A stretch of 64,000 nucleotides of DNA from Strongylocentrotus purpuratus. Its lineage: Eukaryota > Echinodermata > Echinoidea > Camarodonta > Strongylocentrotidae. Position numbers and translations under genes: made by a program. Shown here piece after piece: positions 36,873 through 50,823 of this stretch. How positions within the stretch are numbered: position 1 is the stretch's first letter; every line of letters starts with the position of its first letter. The DNA is taken from assembly GCF_000002235.5 (NCBI RefSeq), contig NW_022145558.1, positions 2,506,870-2,570,869 on the forward strand, given 5' to 3'. The notes beneath the pieces are model-generated. The model had not been told where the DNA came from. It did no database searches and saw only the letters and a program-made list of their open reading frames with translations.

Positions 36873-38075
36873 TTCTTTCTTATATTTCCTACACTTTTTT
36901 GTTAACAGGATAACTCAAGATCAGTTTGGTCAATTTCATTCAATTTTAGCACAGTTATTGGTCATTGCCATAAGACGTTCCAGTAACCTTTTCAAGGTCA
37001 TCGGGTCATCGTGACGTCATCCAGGCGCCATTTTGTGAAATCACGTTATTCATCATATCTTCATGATGCAAAAGCAAAGGTCATTCATATTAATATCTAA
37101 TATATTTCAGGTTAAGGGTCAACAGGTCATGTCATCAAAGGTCACATAAAGGTCACGACGCGCGTGTACGTGCACGTCAAATTTTTAAAATGCTCAAAAT
37201 CACTTAACTATTAAACGAGAATACGAATCAGGTCATTTTAAGCATTTCAAAATTTTCCGTCCGTACGTGTACCCGCGCGCGTTGCGCGCGCTCACAACGC
37301 GCGGAAAAGGTCAAATTCAATTTTCTTTTACATGATTTAGATTCCTCTTACCGTAAATGACAATTTACAATAATTTCAGTTACTCTTGACCTTTCATAAG
37401 GCCGTGAGCGCGCGTCAAAGTTCAAAATCCGCGCGTGCTGCTATGGGCAATATAATGCAAATTTGATCAAAAACATGCCATTTTAAAAATCAAAATAGCT
37501 CTTCAGATAGTCCATTGACCCCAATTTTTTTACCATGGTTAGAAAAAACATGAGTTGGAGATATGATTTCATGTCTCATTTGACCCTCAATTAACTCATG
37601 ACGTCATCATAATGGCCTCCGAACTCAAAATATCAATTTGCATATTATGACGTCAGCAGATTTTTGGAAAATTGATTGTATCTCTGTAAATATTAATCAA
37701 TTTTCTTTCAAATTTTGATATGTTCTACCTTAGAATATTCTCTACAAATGCAGTCGTCACAATATTTCATTTTGACAATGGTATCATGGCGTATTTTTGC
37801 GATTAAAGGAGGCATGTCAATTTTTCACATTTTGCGTGTATTCTCTATGGGACATGACTTTTTCTCAAAACTGGATTCTACATCCTGTCTTTTGCGAGCA
37901 ATATCTCCGTCGTTTTAGCTTTGTTTTCGCTGAGCTTTGAGTATGTTGTAGCTGAGACAATAAGCTATCACAAGTGTGCCCTTTATTTTTCGATCAGATG
38001 CCGGGATCATGCTCATATCTCACTTGCAAAGTGGGATTTGATAATTCCATTTTCCGTTTACGTGTAATCTCTATG

Positions 38076-38150
38076 GGAAATGTTTTGGTATATCGGTAAC
38101 GCACTTGACTTCCGACCTCGAGGTCCCTGGTTCGAGTCCGGGCGTCTCCA
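38076..38150 (+). tRNA. tRNA-like sequence in C unit 1
   Basis: Same architecture as the A copies with scattered changes: acceptor GGAAATG opposite CGTCTCC (one mismatch), anticodon loop region ACTTCCGACC, variable region GAGGTCC. The A box TGGTATATCGG and B box GGTTCGAGTCC are unchanged. T-rich tail follows. Confidence 0.55.
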
Positions 38151-38696
38151 ACAATTTTTTTTCTTCACTTTTTTTTCATTTTGACCTTTCACTATACCAT
38201 CTCCTTTGAATATTAAAACACGTAGAATCGCAAATAATGTAATAAACAACCATATTTACTTAATTATTACCCTATTATCACTTGATCCATTACTCTTTGC
38301 GTGTAATCCTTACGGGAGATGACTTTTTCTCAAATCTGGATTCTACATTCATGTCTTTTGCGAGCAATATCGCCGTTATTTCAGCTTGATTTTTGTTGAT
38401 TTTTTAGTATGTTGTAGCTGAGACTATACGCTATCTAAACGTCCCCTCATTTTTTAATCAGATGTCATCATGGTCTGTTGATGATGATCATCAACATCAC
38501 CATGATCATCATCATCGTCATCACCATTACTATCAAGATCATCATCATCATGATCATCATCATGATCATCTTTCTTTACATGTCTATATAACTTCTCCCT
38601 TTTTCAATATAGTAAATATTGAATTAAAGATGAGCATGAACATAGGAATTGAAGACAGACCACCTAATTCGTCCCCATGACGAATTAAATTTCTAG

Positions 38697-38782
38697 TTTT
38701 TTTTTTCTTTTTTGACTTTTCAATGATCATAAAATTGAAAACAGACCACTTAATTCGTCCCCATGACGAATTTAATTTCTAG
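38697..38782 (+). mobile_element. Solo family C 3' end
   Basis: A second AACAGACCACTTAATTCG, hairpin, ATTTCTAG end follows the C unit 1 end after about 45 T-rich bases, with no body of its own. Could be the remnant of a longer nested copy. Confidence 0.7.
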
Positions 38783-40060
38783 TTAGGTGGTCTGTTGAAA
38801 CCAGATCACCTATTGTTTTCGTCAGAATTTTCTTTCTTCTTTATTATTATTTATTTATTCTTTATTTTTATTTCTCCCCCATTTTTGTTCATAGGATAAC
38901 TCAAGATTGGTAGTGTTAATTTCTTTCAATTTTGACACAGTCATAGGTCATTGTCATGAGACGTGACAGAAACATTTTCAAGGTCATCAGGTCATCGTGA
39001 CGTCATCCAGGCGCCATTTTGTGAAATCACGTTATTCATCATATCTTCATGATGCATAAGCAAAGGTCATTCATTTTCATATCACATATATTTCTGGTGA
39101 AGGGTCAGCAGGTCATGTTATCAAAGGTCACATAAAGGTCACGAAGCGCGCGTACGTGCGCGTCAAAATTTAAAAATGCTCAAAATCACTTAACTATTAA
39201 ACGAGAGTACGAATCAGGTCATTTTAAGCATTTCAAAATTTTCCGTCCGTACGTGTCCACGCGCGCGTTGCGCGCGGTCACAACGCGCGGAAAAGGTCAA
39301 ATTCAAATTTTTTACATGATTTAGATTTCTCTTACCGTAAATGACAATTTACACTAATTTCAGTCACCCTTGACCTTTCATAAGGCCATGAGCGCGCGTC
39401 AAAGTTCAAAATCCGCGCGTGCTGCTATGGGCAATATAATGCAAATTAGATCAAAAACATCCCATTTTAAAAATCAAGATACCTCTTCAGAAAGTCAATT
39501 GACCCCAACTTTTATATCATGGTTCAAAAAAGCATGAGTTGGAGATATGATTTCGTGTGTCATTTTACCCTCAATTAACTTATGACGTCATCATAATGGC
39601 CTCCGAACTCATAATTTTAATTTGCATATTATGACGTCAGCAGATTTTTGGAAAATTTATTGTATCTCTGTAAATATTGATCAATTTTCTTTCAAATTTT
39701 GATATGTTCTACCTGAGAATATTCTCTACAAATGCAGTTGTCACGATATTTCATTTTGACAATGGTATCATGGCGTATTTTCGCGATTAAAGGAGGCATG
39801 TCAATTTTTCACATTTTGCGTGTATTCTCTATGGGACATGACTTTTTCTCAAGACTGGATTCTACATTCTCGTCTTTCGCGAGCAATATCTCTGTCGTGT
39901 TATCTTTGTTTACGCTGAGCTTTAAGTATGTTGTAGCTGAGAAAATAAGCTATCACAAATGTGCCCTTCATTTTTCGATCAGATGCCGGGATCATGCTCA
40001 TGTTTCACTTACAATGTGGGATTTGATAATTCCATTTTCCGTTTACGTGTAATCTCTATG

Positions 40061-40108
40061 GGAAATGTTTTGGTATATCGGTAACGCACTTGACTTCCGA
40101 CCTCGAGG
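40061..40108 (+). pseudogene. Truncated tRNA-like sequence in C unit 2
   Basis: Matches the first 48 bases of the copy at 38076, from GGAAATG through ACTTCCGACCTCGAGG, then jumps straight into the downstream T-rich tail. The T arm, B box and 3' acceptor arm are deleted, so it could not be an internal-promoter Pol III gene. Confidence 0.7.
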
Positions 40109-40490
40109 TTTTTTTTCTTCACTTTTTTTTCTTTTTGACCTTTCACTCTACCATCTCCTTTGAATTTAAAAACACGTACAATCGCAAATAATGTAATAAA
40201 CAACCATATTTACTTTATTATTACCCTATTATCACTAGATCCATTACTTTTGGCGTGTAATCCTTATGGGAGATGACTTTTTCTCAAATCTGGATTCTAC
40301 ATTCTTGTCTTTTGCGAGCAATATCGCCGTTATTTCGGCTTGGTTTTTGTTGATTTTTTAGTATGTTGTAGCTGAGACTATACGCTATCTAAATGTTCTT
40401 TAAATTTTGTTCAGTCTGATGTCATCGTGGTCTGTTGATGATAATCATCAACATCATCATGATGATCATCATCATCATCATCGTCATCAA

Positions 40491-40684
40491 CATTACTATC
40501 AAGATCATCATCATGATCATCATGATGATCATCATTTTTTACATGTCTATATAACTTCTCCCTTTCTCAATATTATATTGAGAAAGGGAGAAGTTATATT
40601 ATATTGAGAAAGGGAGAAGTTATATAGACATGTAAACAATGATGATCATCATGATAATCATGATGATGATCTTGATAGTAATAG
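40491..40684 (+). repeat. Inverted duplication (long hairpin) at the end of C unit 2
   Basis: The left arm 40491-40572 (CATTACTATCAAGATC ... CCCTTTCTCAATAT) is repeated in inverse orientation at 40601-40684, with about 28 bases between that hold a third short copy of ATTGAGAAAGGGAGAAG. Looks like a replication fold-back product. Confidence 0.8.
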
Positions 40685-40756
40685 TAAATATTATAATCTC
40701 TCATAAGACTTGAAGACAGACCACCTAATTCGTCCCCATGACGATTTAAATTTCTA

Positions 40757-41614
40757 GTTTTTCTTATTTCTAACCACTTTTTTGTGGACAAGATAACTTG
40801 GAAATGGCTGAAACAAATGCCTTGAAATTTGGCACACATATGTATAGGCATATGTACAAAGCAAAATAACTTTTTCGACATTGACCTGAACTGATGACGT
40901 CATCTAGGCGCCATTTTGTAAAATTTTACGAAAATCAATTCATGATCATATCTTCATAACCAAAACCTATTTACCATTCATATTTATCATAATAAAGGTT
41001 AATATCCGTCCGGTCAATTTCAGGTCAAAGAACGCGCGCGTGCGCGTACGTCCGCGCGTCAATGCGCGCGCAAAATTTGAAAAGGCTCAAAATCGTCTCA
41101 AAATCATTTTGCATACGTTTTAGGCCATTCTAAGCATTTTATAAAAATTCGCGCACACGCGCCTGCGCGCGCGTTTTCGCGCGTACAACTATTACACAAC
41201 AATTTGCATATTATGATGTCAGCATATTTATGTAAACTTGATTGTATCTCTGTAAATATTGATCGATTTTCTTCAAAATTTTGATATGTTCTAGCTGAAA
41301 CAATTTTCTACAATTTTTTTTTTTTTTTCATTTTGACAAAGGCATCATGGCGTATTTTTGCGATTAAAGGAGGCATGTCAATTTTTTCACATTTGACGTG
41401 TATTCTCTATGGAACATGACTTTTTCTACAAACTTGATTCTACATTCCCGTCTTTCGCGAGCAATATCTACGTCGTTTTAGCTTCATTTACACTGACCTT
41501 CGAGTATGTTGTAGCTGAGACAAAAAGCTATCGCAAATGTACCCTTCATTTTGTCTCAATTTTTTGTTGGATCGGCCCACCTATACTTGTTCCAAACAAG
41601 TATTACAAATCTAG
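40757..41614 (+). mobile_element. B-alpha body lacking a 5' end, last unit of the array
   Basis: Begins TTTTTCTTATTTC after CTAG. About 380 bases are deleted around 41203, between the second CG island and TTTGCATATTATG. Ends ACAAATCTAG at 41614, after which array sequence stops. Confidence 0.75.
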
Positions 41615-41629
41615 TTATAACTGTTTTCC

Positions 41630-44120
41630 TATCTATTAGTCAAACAACTCAATGGTAATTTACGGAAACCTTGGATTACGCAAATAATATTGAATTCAGT
41701 GAAACGTTAACATAGATTATATGAAAATAGCTTAAAAAGGCCTAGTGTCAATCATGAAAGAAAATATTTAGATTATAAAAATAAATTAACAAATATCATA
41801 AGAGCGTCAAAGTGGAAATATTACGAGTCTTTGTTTTATAACTTAAAGAATGATATGAAAAAACATAGTCGCAGATCAATATAATACTTGGTAAAAGGAA
41901 ACAGAATAAACTACCTGTAATGTGTTATGCGCTATAAAAGAACTGAGTATTATTATTATTATTATTACCTCAAAATATGTATCACGGAAATATAAAATTG
42001 AGTAGTAGGAAAGATATTGCAAAAGAGTTTAATACATTTTTTATTGACATAGGTAAAAAAAAACTATCAAAATCGATTCAAACACCTAATTACTCTCATG
42101 ATAAATACCTTGTTAACCCAAATTTAAATTCATTTTATGTTAAATCAACAAGTATTCATGAAATTATCAAATTGTCTTCTCTGTTAAAAATAGAAAAGTC
42201 AAGTGGACCTGACTGCATTTCACCTAAAGTTAATAAAAATTGTATTTATTATTTTGTTAATCCATTGTGTGACATATTTAATAAATCTTTGAATAGTGGA
42301 ATCGTCCCAGATAAATTAAAAGTTGCCAAAACTGTACCCTTATACAAAACAAATGATGTTAAAAATATAGAAAATTATAGACCCATAGCCTTGCTTTCTC
42401 TAATGCATGAAAGGTTGTATGATTATTTACTAAAACATAATGTTCTTTTTTCAGAGCAGTTTGGTTTTCGTAAAAACTATAGCACTGATCTGAGTATTGT
42501 AAATTTTACTAAAAATATTCTACATGAAATTAATAATGGAATGTTTTGTTATGAATTTGTTATATACCTTGAATATACCTTGAAGTCCACACCTCGCCAT
42601 CGTGGTGATGAAGATCCCGTAGAAAGTGTAGTGTGGCAAGGTTAAGGGGGTCTCATGGGACCCATTTAAAAACCCAGGTTGGATAGTTGTTGTTTGAAGC
42701 TTAGGAGTGTGGAGCTTATGGATCTATCTATGGCATTTGACACCATCGACCACCATATTTTACTTAAAAAACTGTACCATTACGGTATACGCGGTATATC
42801 TCATTAGTGGTTTTCTGATTATTTCTATAATAGAAAACAATATGTGGTGGTCGATGGTCTCGAATCTGATTATATGGATGTAAATACTGGAGTTCCGCAA
42901 GGATCGGTTCTCGGACCACTTTTATTTAATCAGCTCATCCAAATTACTTATGTTTTCATTATTTGCTGATGATACGGTTGTATATTATTCTCATTATAAT
43001 GCAGCACACTTAATTTCTATTTTAAATGATAATTTAATACAATGGAATGATTGGTTTAAATGTAATAAATTATTTTTGAATTATGAAAAAACTAAATATG
43101 TAATTTTTCACACAAAGAAAAAGAAAGTTCCAAATGACACCAATCCCGTTAGAATAGCGAATGTAACTATTGAACGAGAACTAAGTGTTATTTTTGTAGG
43201 AACTAATATTGAAGAAACTCTAGATTTGAAATGTCATATTGATTATGTTCTAAAATTTCTATAAGTATTGGTGTCTTGTCTAGACTAAAGAATTTTCTCC
43301 CAAGAAACATATTAATGAATATTTACAATGCAACACTTCTTCCCCACTTAAATTATTGCAATATCATTTGGGGTAATACTTACAAAACGAAACTGTTCAA
43401 GATTTATATGTTACAGAAACGTGCAGCTCGGTTAATAACAAATAGTCTTTATATGTCTCCAAGTTTACCATTATATATTAAACTGAAAATTATTCCTGTA
43501 TATGATTTGATCAAACTTAATACAAGTATATTTATGTTTAAATTTCATTAAAAAAACCTGTTACCATCTGTTTTTAATAATATGTTCCAAACAAATTATT
43601 CTATTCAGAATTACCCCACTCGTCAAAGTCTAAACATACATCACCCACTCTGTCGTTCAACTTCACTGTATAATTATTTATCATTTGTTGGGGTACGGGA
43701 ATGGAATTCCTTGAATCATGACCTAAGATCCAGTTCTACAATTACCAGATTTAAATCAATGTATAAAAAAAAAGTATTTTTCAATCCATGGTTAAGTAAG
43801 TACTTCTCTTTCCCATCTTCTTTCTACTTTTATCTCTTCCTGTCCTATTTTTCGCTCCTTTCTATTCTTTCTCTGTAACCTTCTTTATGGATGTGTGTGT
43901 GTGTTAATGTACGGGCGCGTACTTGTATTATTCAAGTCTTTTACTTTTTATTGTTAATTTATAATTTGCATTATCTTGTTATTGTTTGTTTGCAGGGCCT
44001 CGATTACAAGCAGATTTCTGCTTCTTAGGGGTCCTAACCATTATGTTGTATATTGCACATTGTATTTTCATTGTAAATTGTTTTTTATACTGGTTGAATG
44101 AAATGAAATGAAATGAAATA
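41630..44120 (+). mobile_element. Broken CR1/L2/Jockey-type LINE (reverse transcriptase region to 3' tail)
   Basis: Reading frames on + include KPWITQIILNSVKR near 41663, a linker rich in K/N/Y (YKNKLTN), then 41977-42590 with SSGPDCISPK and NYRPIALLS, 42720-42930 with MAFDTIDHHILL and [13 protein letters not shown], 42950-43264 with the catalytic FADD box ([10 protein letters not shown]), 43276-43551 with KRAARLIT, and 43582-43850 with WNSLNHDLRSS. These are reverse transcriptase motifs in the normal order plus the usual C-terminal region. No endonuclease domain is seen, so it is 5'-truncated. It is dead: at least one in-frame stop (tag near 42807), several frame changes, and foreign inserts near 41915-41965 and 42590-42712. 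The 3' end is a GAAAT pentamer tail at 44097-44120. Confidence 0.85.
41915..41975 (+). repeat. Short repeat tail (GCGCTATAAAAGAAC + ATT microsatellite) inside the LINE
   Basis: GCGCTATAAAAGAACTGAG followed by (ATT)n interrupts the LINE frame between the KRKQNKLP and HGNIKLSS segments. A similar GAGCGCTATACAAGAAC + ATT end occurs at about 58363-58397, so this is probably the 3' end of another retroelement inserted here. Confidence 0.5.
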
Positions 44121-44374
44121 TATTACTCAACATGTCATACAGAACGCAGGAATTGCATTTAAAGTTTACTTTGCGGAATCAACCAAAATGCATTCAAAGT
44201 TTACTTTGCGGAATCAATCACCACAAGTTGCTCCACTCAGATTTCTCGATGAACTAATAATTATCACTATAATGATACTCAACATGACATATGGAACACA
44301 TAAATCACATTAGAAGTTTTACTTTACAAAACTGACCAATATGACTTCTTTAACAATAACTCATTTAAACATAC

Positions 44375-44695
44375 CGTCAAGCACTAGACAACGAACTCCA
44401 GCATCTTCATAATGGCCACAGTTATTGACTCCAAGTCCTAGATGCGAGCATTCAAAGAGACTCGATTCGTTTCGAAAGCAATTGACGTCATCGAGGACGA
44501 TGGTTCCAGTGCCTGGGCCGAATCCAGCTGATGATACAGCTTCAAGAGCACCAGCAAAACCGAGAGATCGACAAACCACGATGGCATCGTTTGTATCCCA
44601 ACCATCATCACAAACAGTTCCCCATTCTCCGTTGTAGCTCACCTCTACACGGCCTTCAGAATCCGAGGTGCCTCCCACAAGACGTACCTCACCAT
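44375..44695 (-). CDS. SRCR exon a (last in gene order)
   Basis: 321 bases, phase 1-1, acceptor ACAG|AT and donor G|GTATGT. Encodes a whole six-cysteine SRCR domain: counting from [10 protein letters not shown], Cys lie at 28, 41, 72, 82, 92 and 102, which in the family pair 28-92, 41-102 and 72-82. The cysteines that would be C1 and C4 of an eight-cysteine domain are absent together. Own changes: FGPG for FGQG, FRNESS in the variable loop, HLG, HYED, and the end LVLD. Has an N-E-S glycosylation sequon at 75. The 3' flanking intron copy runs into the LINE at 44120. Confidence 0.85.
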
Positions 44696-45016
44696 CTGTA
44701 ACAAGAGGAATTTATTTATTCTTATTGACTTTTATTTTCTTTAAAAAAAATTATAATTCAGATAATCATTGCAACTTTCAATTGTTTTATCTGAATGATA
44801 TATATTCCTAATCATCACTGTAATGAGCGTACGCGTTTATGAAAAGTCCAGAACTACTACATTTACATAAATTACTTCATTCAGATTCGTGATATAATAA
44901 GAAATATAACTATCATGATACTCAACATGTCATATAGAACGCAGGAATTACATTCAAAGTTTACTTTGCGGAATCATCCAAAATGACTTTATAACCAATA
45001 AGTCATCTAAACATAC

Positions 45017-45337
45017 CTTCAGGCACAAGACAACGAACTCCAGCATCTTCTGAATGGCTACAGTTATTCACCCCAAGGCCTTGATTCGAGCATTCAGAGA
45101 GACTGGATTCAATTCCAGAGCAATTGACGTCATCAAGGACGATGGTTCCAGTGCCTTGGCCGAATCCAGCCGATGATACAGCTTCAAGAGCACCAGCAAA
45201 ACCGAGAGATCGACAGACCACGATGGCATCGTTTGTATCCCAACCATCATCACAAACAGTTCCCCATTCTCCATTGTATCTGACCTCTACACGGCCTTCA
45301 GAATCCGAGGTGCCTCCCACAAGACGGACTTCACCAT
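45017..45337 (-). CDS. SRCR exon b, splice acceptor lost
   Basis: 321 bases, open throughout, donor GTATGT intact. The acceptor position reads TTACAT|ATGG where the others read TTACAG|ATGG, so the AG is gone and normal splicing of this exon is doubtful; skipping it would keep the frame. Variable-loop residues are SGIESSLSEC and SNQG; VRYNG replaces VSYNG. Confidence 0.8.
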
Positions 45338-45667
45338 ATGTAACAAGAGGAAATAATTTGTTCTTATTGACTTTTATTTCCTTTAAAAAAAAAATTATAA
45401 TTAAGATAATCATTGCAACTTTCGATTGTTTTATCTGAATGATGTATATTCATAATCATTACTGTTACGAACGTATACGTTAGAGAAAACTCCAGAACTA
45501 CCTCTTTTACTACAAATTACTCCACTCAGATTTCGTGATATACTAAAAAAAATTACTTTCATTATACTGAACATGTCATATAGAACGCATCAATTGCATT
45601 AAAAGTTTCACTTTACGAAACGGACCAAAATGATTTTTTTTTTTAACAATAACTCATTTTAACATAC

Positions 45668-45988
45668 CTTCAAGCATTAGACAACGAACTCCAGCATCTT
45701 CTGAATGGCCACAGTTATTGACTCCAAGACCTCGATTCGAGCACTCAAAGATACTCGATTCGATTCCAAAGCAATTAACGTCATCAAGGACGATGGTTCC
45801 AGTGCCTTGGCCGAATCCAGCCGATGATAAAGCTTCAAGAGCACCAGCAAAACCGAGAGATCGACAGACCACGCTGGCATCGTTTGTATCCCAACCATCA
45901 TCACAAACAGTTCCCCATTCTCCGTTGTAGCTCACCTCTACACGGCCTTCAGAATCCGAGGTGCCTCCCACAAGACGTACCTCACCAT
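45668..45988 (-). CDS. SRCR exon c
   Basis: 321 bases, phase 1-1, good acceptor and donor. Variable loop FGIESSIFEC and SNRG, with ALEALSS; no sequon at position 75. Exon and following intron are most like exon f, 1934 bases away. Confidence 0.85.
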
Positions 45989-46300
45989 CTGTAACAAGAG
46001 GAAATCATTTGTTCTTATTGACTTTTATTTCCTTAAAAAAAAATTATAATTAAGATAATCATTGCAACTTTCGATTGTTTCATATGAATGATGTATTTTC
46101 ATAATCATCACTGTTAAGAACGAACACGTTAATGAAAAGTCCAGAACTACCACTTTTACCATGAGTTACTCCATACAGATTTCGTGGAATACTAAGAAAT
46201 ATAACTACCATGTTACTCAACATGTCTTATAGAACGTAAGAATTACATTCAAAGTATACTTTGGGAAATCAACCAACTTGACTTCATTAACAAAAAATCA

Positions 46301-46648
<348 letters not shown>

Positions 46649-46945
46649 TTATTTGTTCTTATGACTTTTATTTCTCTCTTTTTTAAAATTATAATTCAGA
46701 TAATCATTGTATCTTTCGATTGTTTTATATGAATGATGTATATTCATACACATCACTGTTAAAAACGTACACGTTTATAAAAAGTCCAGAACTACCTCTT
46801 TTACCACAAGTTACTCCACTCAAATTTAATGAAATACTAAGAAATATAACTACCATGATACTCAACATATCATATAGAACGCAGGAATTACATTCAAAAT
46901 ATACTTTGCGAAATCAACCAACTTGACTTTATTAACAATAACTCA

Positions 46946-47293
<348 letters not shown>

Positions 47294-47601
47294 TTATTTG
47301 TTCTTATTGACTTTTATTTCCATTTTTTAAAAATTATAACTCACATATCATTGCAACTTTCGATTGTTTTATCTGAATGATGTACATTCATAATCATCAC
47401 TGTTAAGAACGTACACGTTTATAGAAAGTCCAGAACTACCACTTTTACCACAAGTTACCCCACTCAGATTTCGTGGAATACTAAGAAATATAACTATCAT
47501 GATACTCAACATGTCATATAGAACGCATGAATTGCATTAAAAGTTTCACTTTACGAAACGGACCAAAATGACTTTTTTAACAATAACTCATTTTAACATA
47601 C

Positions 47602-47922
47602 CTTCAAGCACTAGACAACGAACTCCAGCATCTTCTGAATGGCCACAGTTATTGACTCCAAGACCTCGATTCGAGCACTCAAAGATACTCGATTCGATTC
47701 CAAAGCAATTAACGTCATCAAAAACGATGGTTCCAGTGCCTTGGCCGAATGAAGCTGATGAGACTGCTTCCAGAGCACCACCAAAACCGAGTGATTGACA
47801 GACCACGCTGGCATCGTTTGTATCCCAACCATCATCACAAACAGTTCCCCATTCTCCGTTGTAGCTTACCTCTACACGGCCTTCAGAATCCGAGGTGCCT
47901 CCCACAAGACGTACCTCACCAT
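47602..47922 (-). CDS. SRCR exon f
   Basis: 321 bases, intact splice sites. [21 protein letters not shown] and the FGIESSIFEC loop shared with exon c; no sequon. Slightly more diverged in its middle than its neighbours. Confidence 0.85.
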
Positions 47923-48235
47923 CTGTAACAAGAGGAAATCATTTGTTCTTATTGACTTTAATTTCCTTTAAAAAAAAATTATAATTAAGATAATCATTGC
48001 AACTTTCGATTGTTTCCTATGAATGATGTATTTTCATAATCATCACTGTTAAGAACGAACACATTTATGAAAAATCCAGAACTACCACTTTTACCATGAG
48101 TTACTCCATACAGATTTCGTGGAATACTAAGAAATATAACTACCATGTTACTCAACATGTCATATAGAACGTAGGAATTACATTCAAAGTATACTTTGCG
48201 AAATCAACCAACTTGACTTTATTAACAATAACTCA

Positions 48236-48583
<348 letters not shown>

Positions 48584-48880
48584 TTACTTGTTCTTATTGA
48601 CTTTTATTTCCTTTAAAAAAAAATTATAATTTAGATAATCATTGCAACTTTCGATTGTTTCATATGAATGATGTATTTTCATAATCATCACTGTTAAGAA
48701 CGAATACGTTTATGAAAAGTCCAGAACTACCACTTTTACCATGAGTTACTTCATACAGATTTCGTGGAATACTTAGAAATATAGCTACCATGTTACTCAA
48801 CATGTCATATAGAACGTAGGAATTACATTCAAAGTATACTTTGCGAAATCAACCAACTTGACTTTATTAACAATAACTCA

Positions 48881-49321
<441 letters not shown>

Positions 49322-49523
49322 TCATAATCATCACTGTTAAGAACGAACACGTTTATGAAAAGTCCAGAACTACCACTTTTACCATGAGTGACTTTATATA
49401 GATTTCGTGGAATACTAAGAAATATAACTACCATGTTACTCAACATGTCTTATAGAACGTAGGAATTACATTCAAAGTATACTTTTCGAAATCAACCAAC
49501 TTGACTTTATTAACAATAACTCA

Positions 49524-49925
<402 letters not shown>

Positions 49926-50130
49926 TCACTGGAACTTTCGATTGTTTTATCTGAATGACATATATTCATAACCTTTATAGTTAATAACGTACATGTGTAT
50001 GTCAAGTTTAGGACTACCATTTTCACCACAAGTTGCTCCACTCAGATTCTCGATGAAATAATAATTATCACTATCATGATACTCAACATGTCATATAGAA
50101 CACAGAAATCACATCAAAAGTTTTACTTTA

Positions 50131-50514
<384 letters not shown>

Positions 50515-50823
50515 TTACTTGTTCTTATTGACTTTTATTTCTTCTTTTTTAAAATTATAATTCAGATAATCATTGCAACTTTCAAGTGTTTTATCTGAAT
50601 GATGTATATTCATAATCGTTACTGTAAATAACGTACATGTTTATGAAAAGTCCAGAACTACCACTTTTACCACAAGTTACTCCACTCAGATTTTGTGATA
50701 TACTGGGAATATATAACTATCATGATACTCAATATGACATATAGAACGCAGGAATTACATTCAAAGTTTACTTTGCGGAATCAACCAAAATGACTTTATA
50801 AACAATGATTCATTTAAATATAC

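Larger units (their letters stand above)
35571..38696 (+). mobile_element. Family C unit 1, split by a B-alpha element at 35625-36872
   Basis: The 5' end TTAGGTGGTCTG with inner arm CAGATCACC and linker TTGTTTTCGTCAGAAT lies at 35571-35624. The body resumes at 36873 with TTCTTTCTTATATTTCC and ends CAGACCACCTAATTCG, hairpin, TTTCTAG at 38696. C bodies have their own middle block (GTCATGTCATCAAAGGTCACA, GCGCGTTGCGCGCG) and carry a tRNA-like copy at 38076 and a CAT-rich microsatellite near 38465-38575. Confidence 0.8.
38783..40756 (+). mobile_element. Family C unit 2, complete termini
   Basis: Starts TTAGGTGGTCTGTTGAAACC directly after CTAG and ends CAGACCACCTAATTCG, hairpin, TTTCTAG at 40756. 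Carries a truncated tRNA-like copy at 40061 and an inverted duplication near its 3' end at 40491-40684. Confidence 0.8.
1..41614 (+). repeat. Tandem/nested array of non-autonomous Helitron-like elements (families A, B, C)
   Basis: About 28 related bodies follow one another with little or no spacer. Shared internal blocks occur in a fixed order: TTCGCAGGATATCTCAAGA or its B equivalent, GACGTCATCTAGGCGCC, CCGTCCGGTCAATTTCAGG, two CG-alternating islands, GGGCAAAAACATGCC, CATGACGTCATCATAATGG, ATTATGACGTCAGCAT, and GATTAAAGGAGGCATGTC. Family 5' ends are TTAGGTGATACG (A), TCAGGTGGGCTG (B) and TTAGGTGGTCTG (C). Every 3' end is CACCT, then a hairpin, then about 10 bases ending CTAG. Direct junctions CTAG|TCAGG (27181, 28529) and CTAG|TTAGG (2280, 3991, 8018) define the termini. 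TC...hairpin-CTAG inserted between A and T is the known Helitron signature. No Rep/helicase reading frame is visible, so all copies are non-autonomous. Satellite-like amplification of a former transposon is the main alternative. Confidence 0.8.

Noticed and set aside
38462-38680. His/Asp-rich frame MSSWSVDDDHQHHHDHHHR (also at 40407)
   Set aside because: Translation of a CAT/GAT microsatellite inside the C elements.
1-41614. CRISPR array or prokaryotic repeat system
   Set aside because: Repeats are 0.9-2.1 kb with transposon ends, and the window has spliced metazoan exons and LINEs.
1-41614. Plain centromeric or pericentric satellite
   Set aside because: Units have precise element termini, three families with matched ends, and a clean insertion of one family into another (35625-36872). 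Satellite-like amplification may have been added later.
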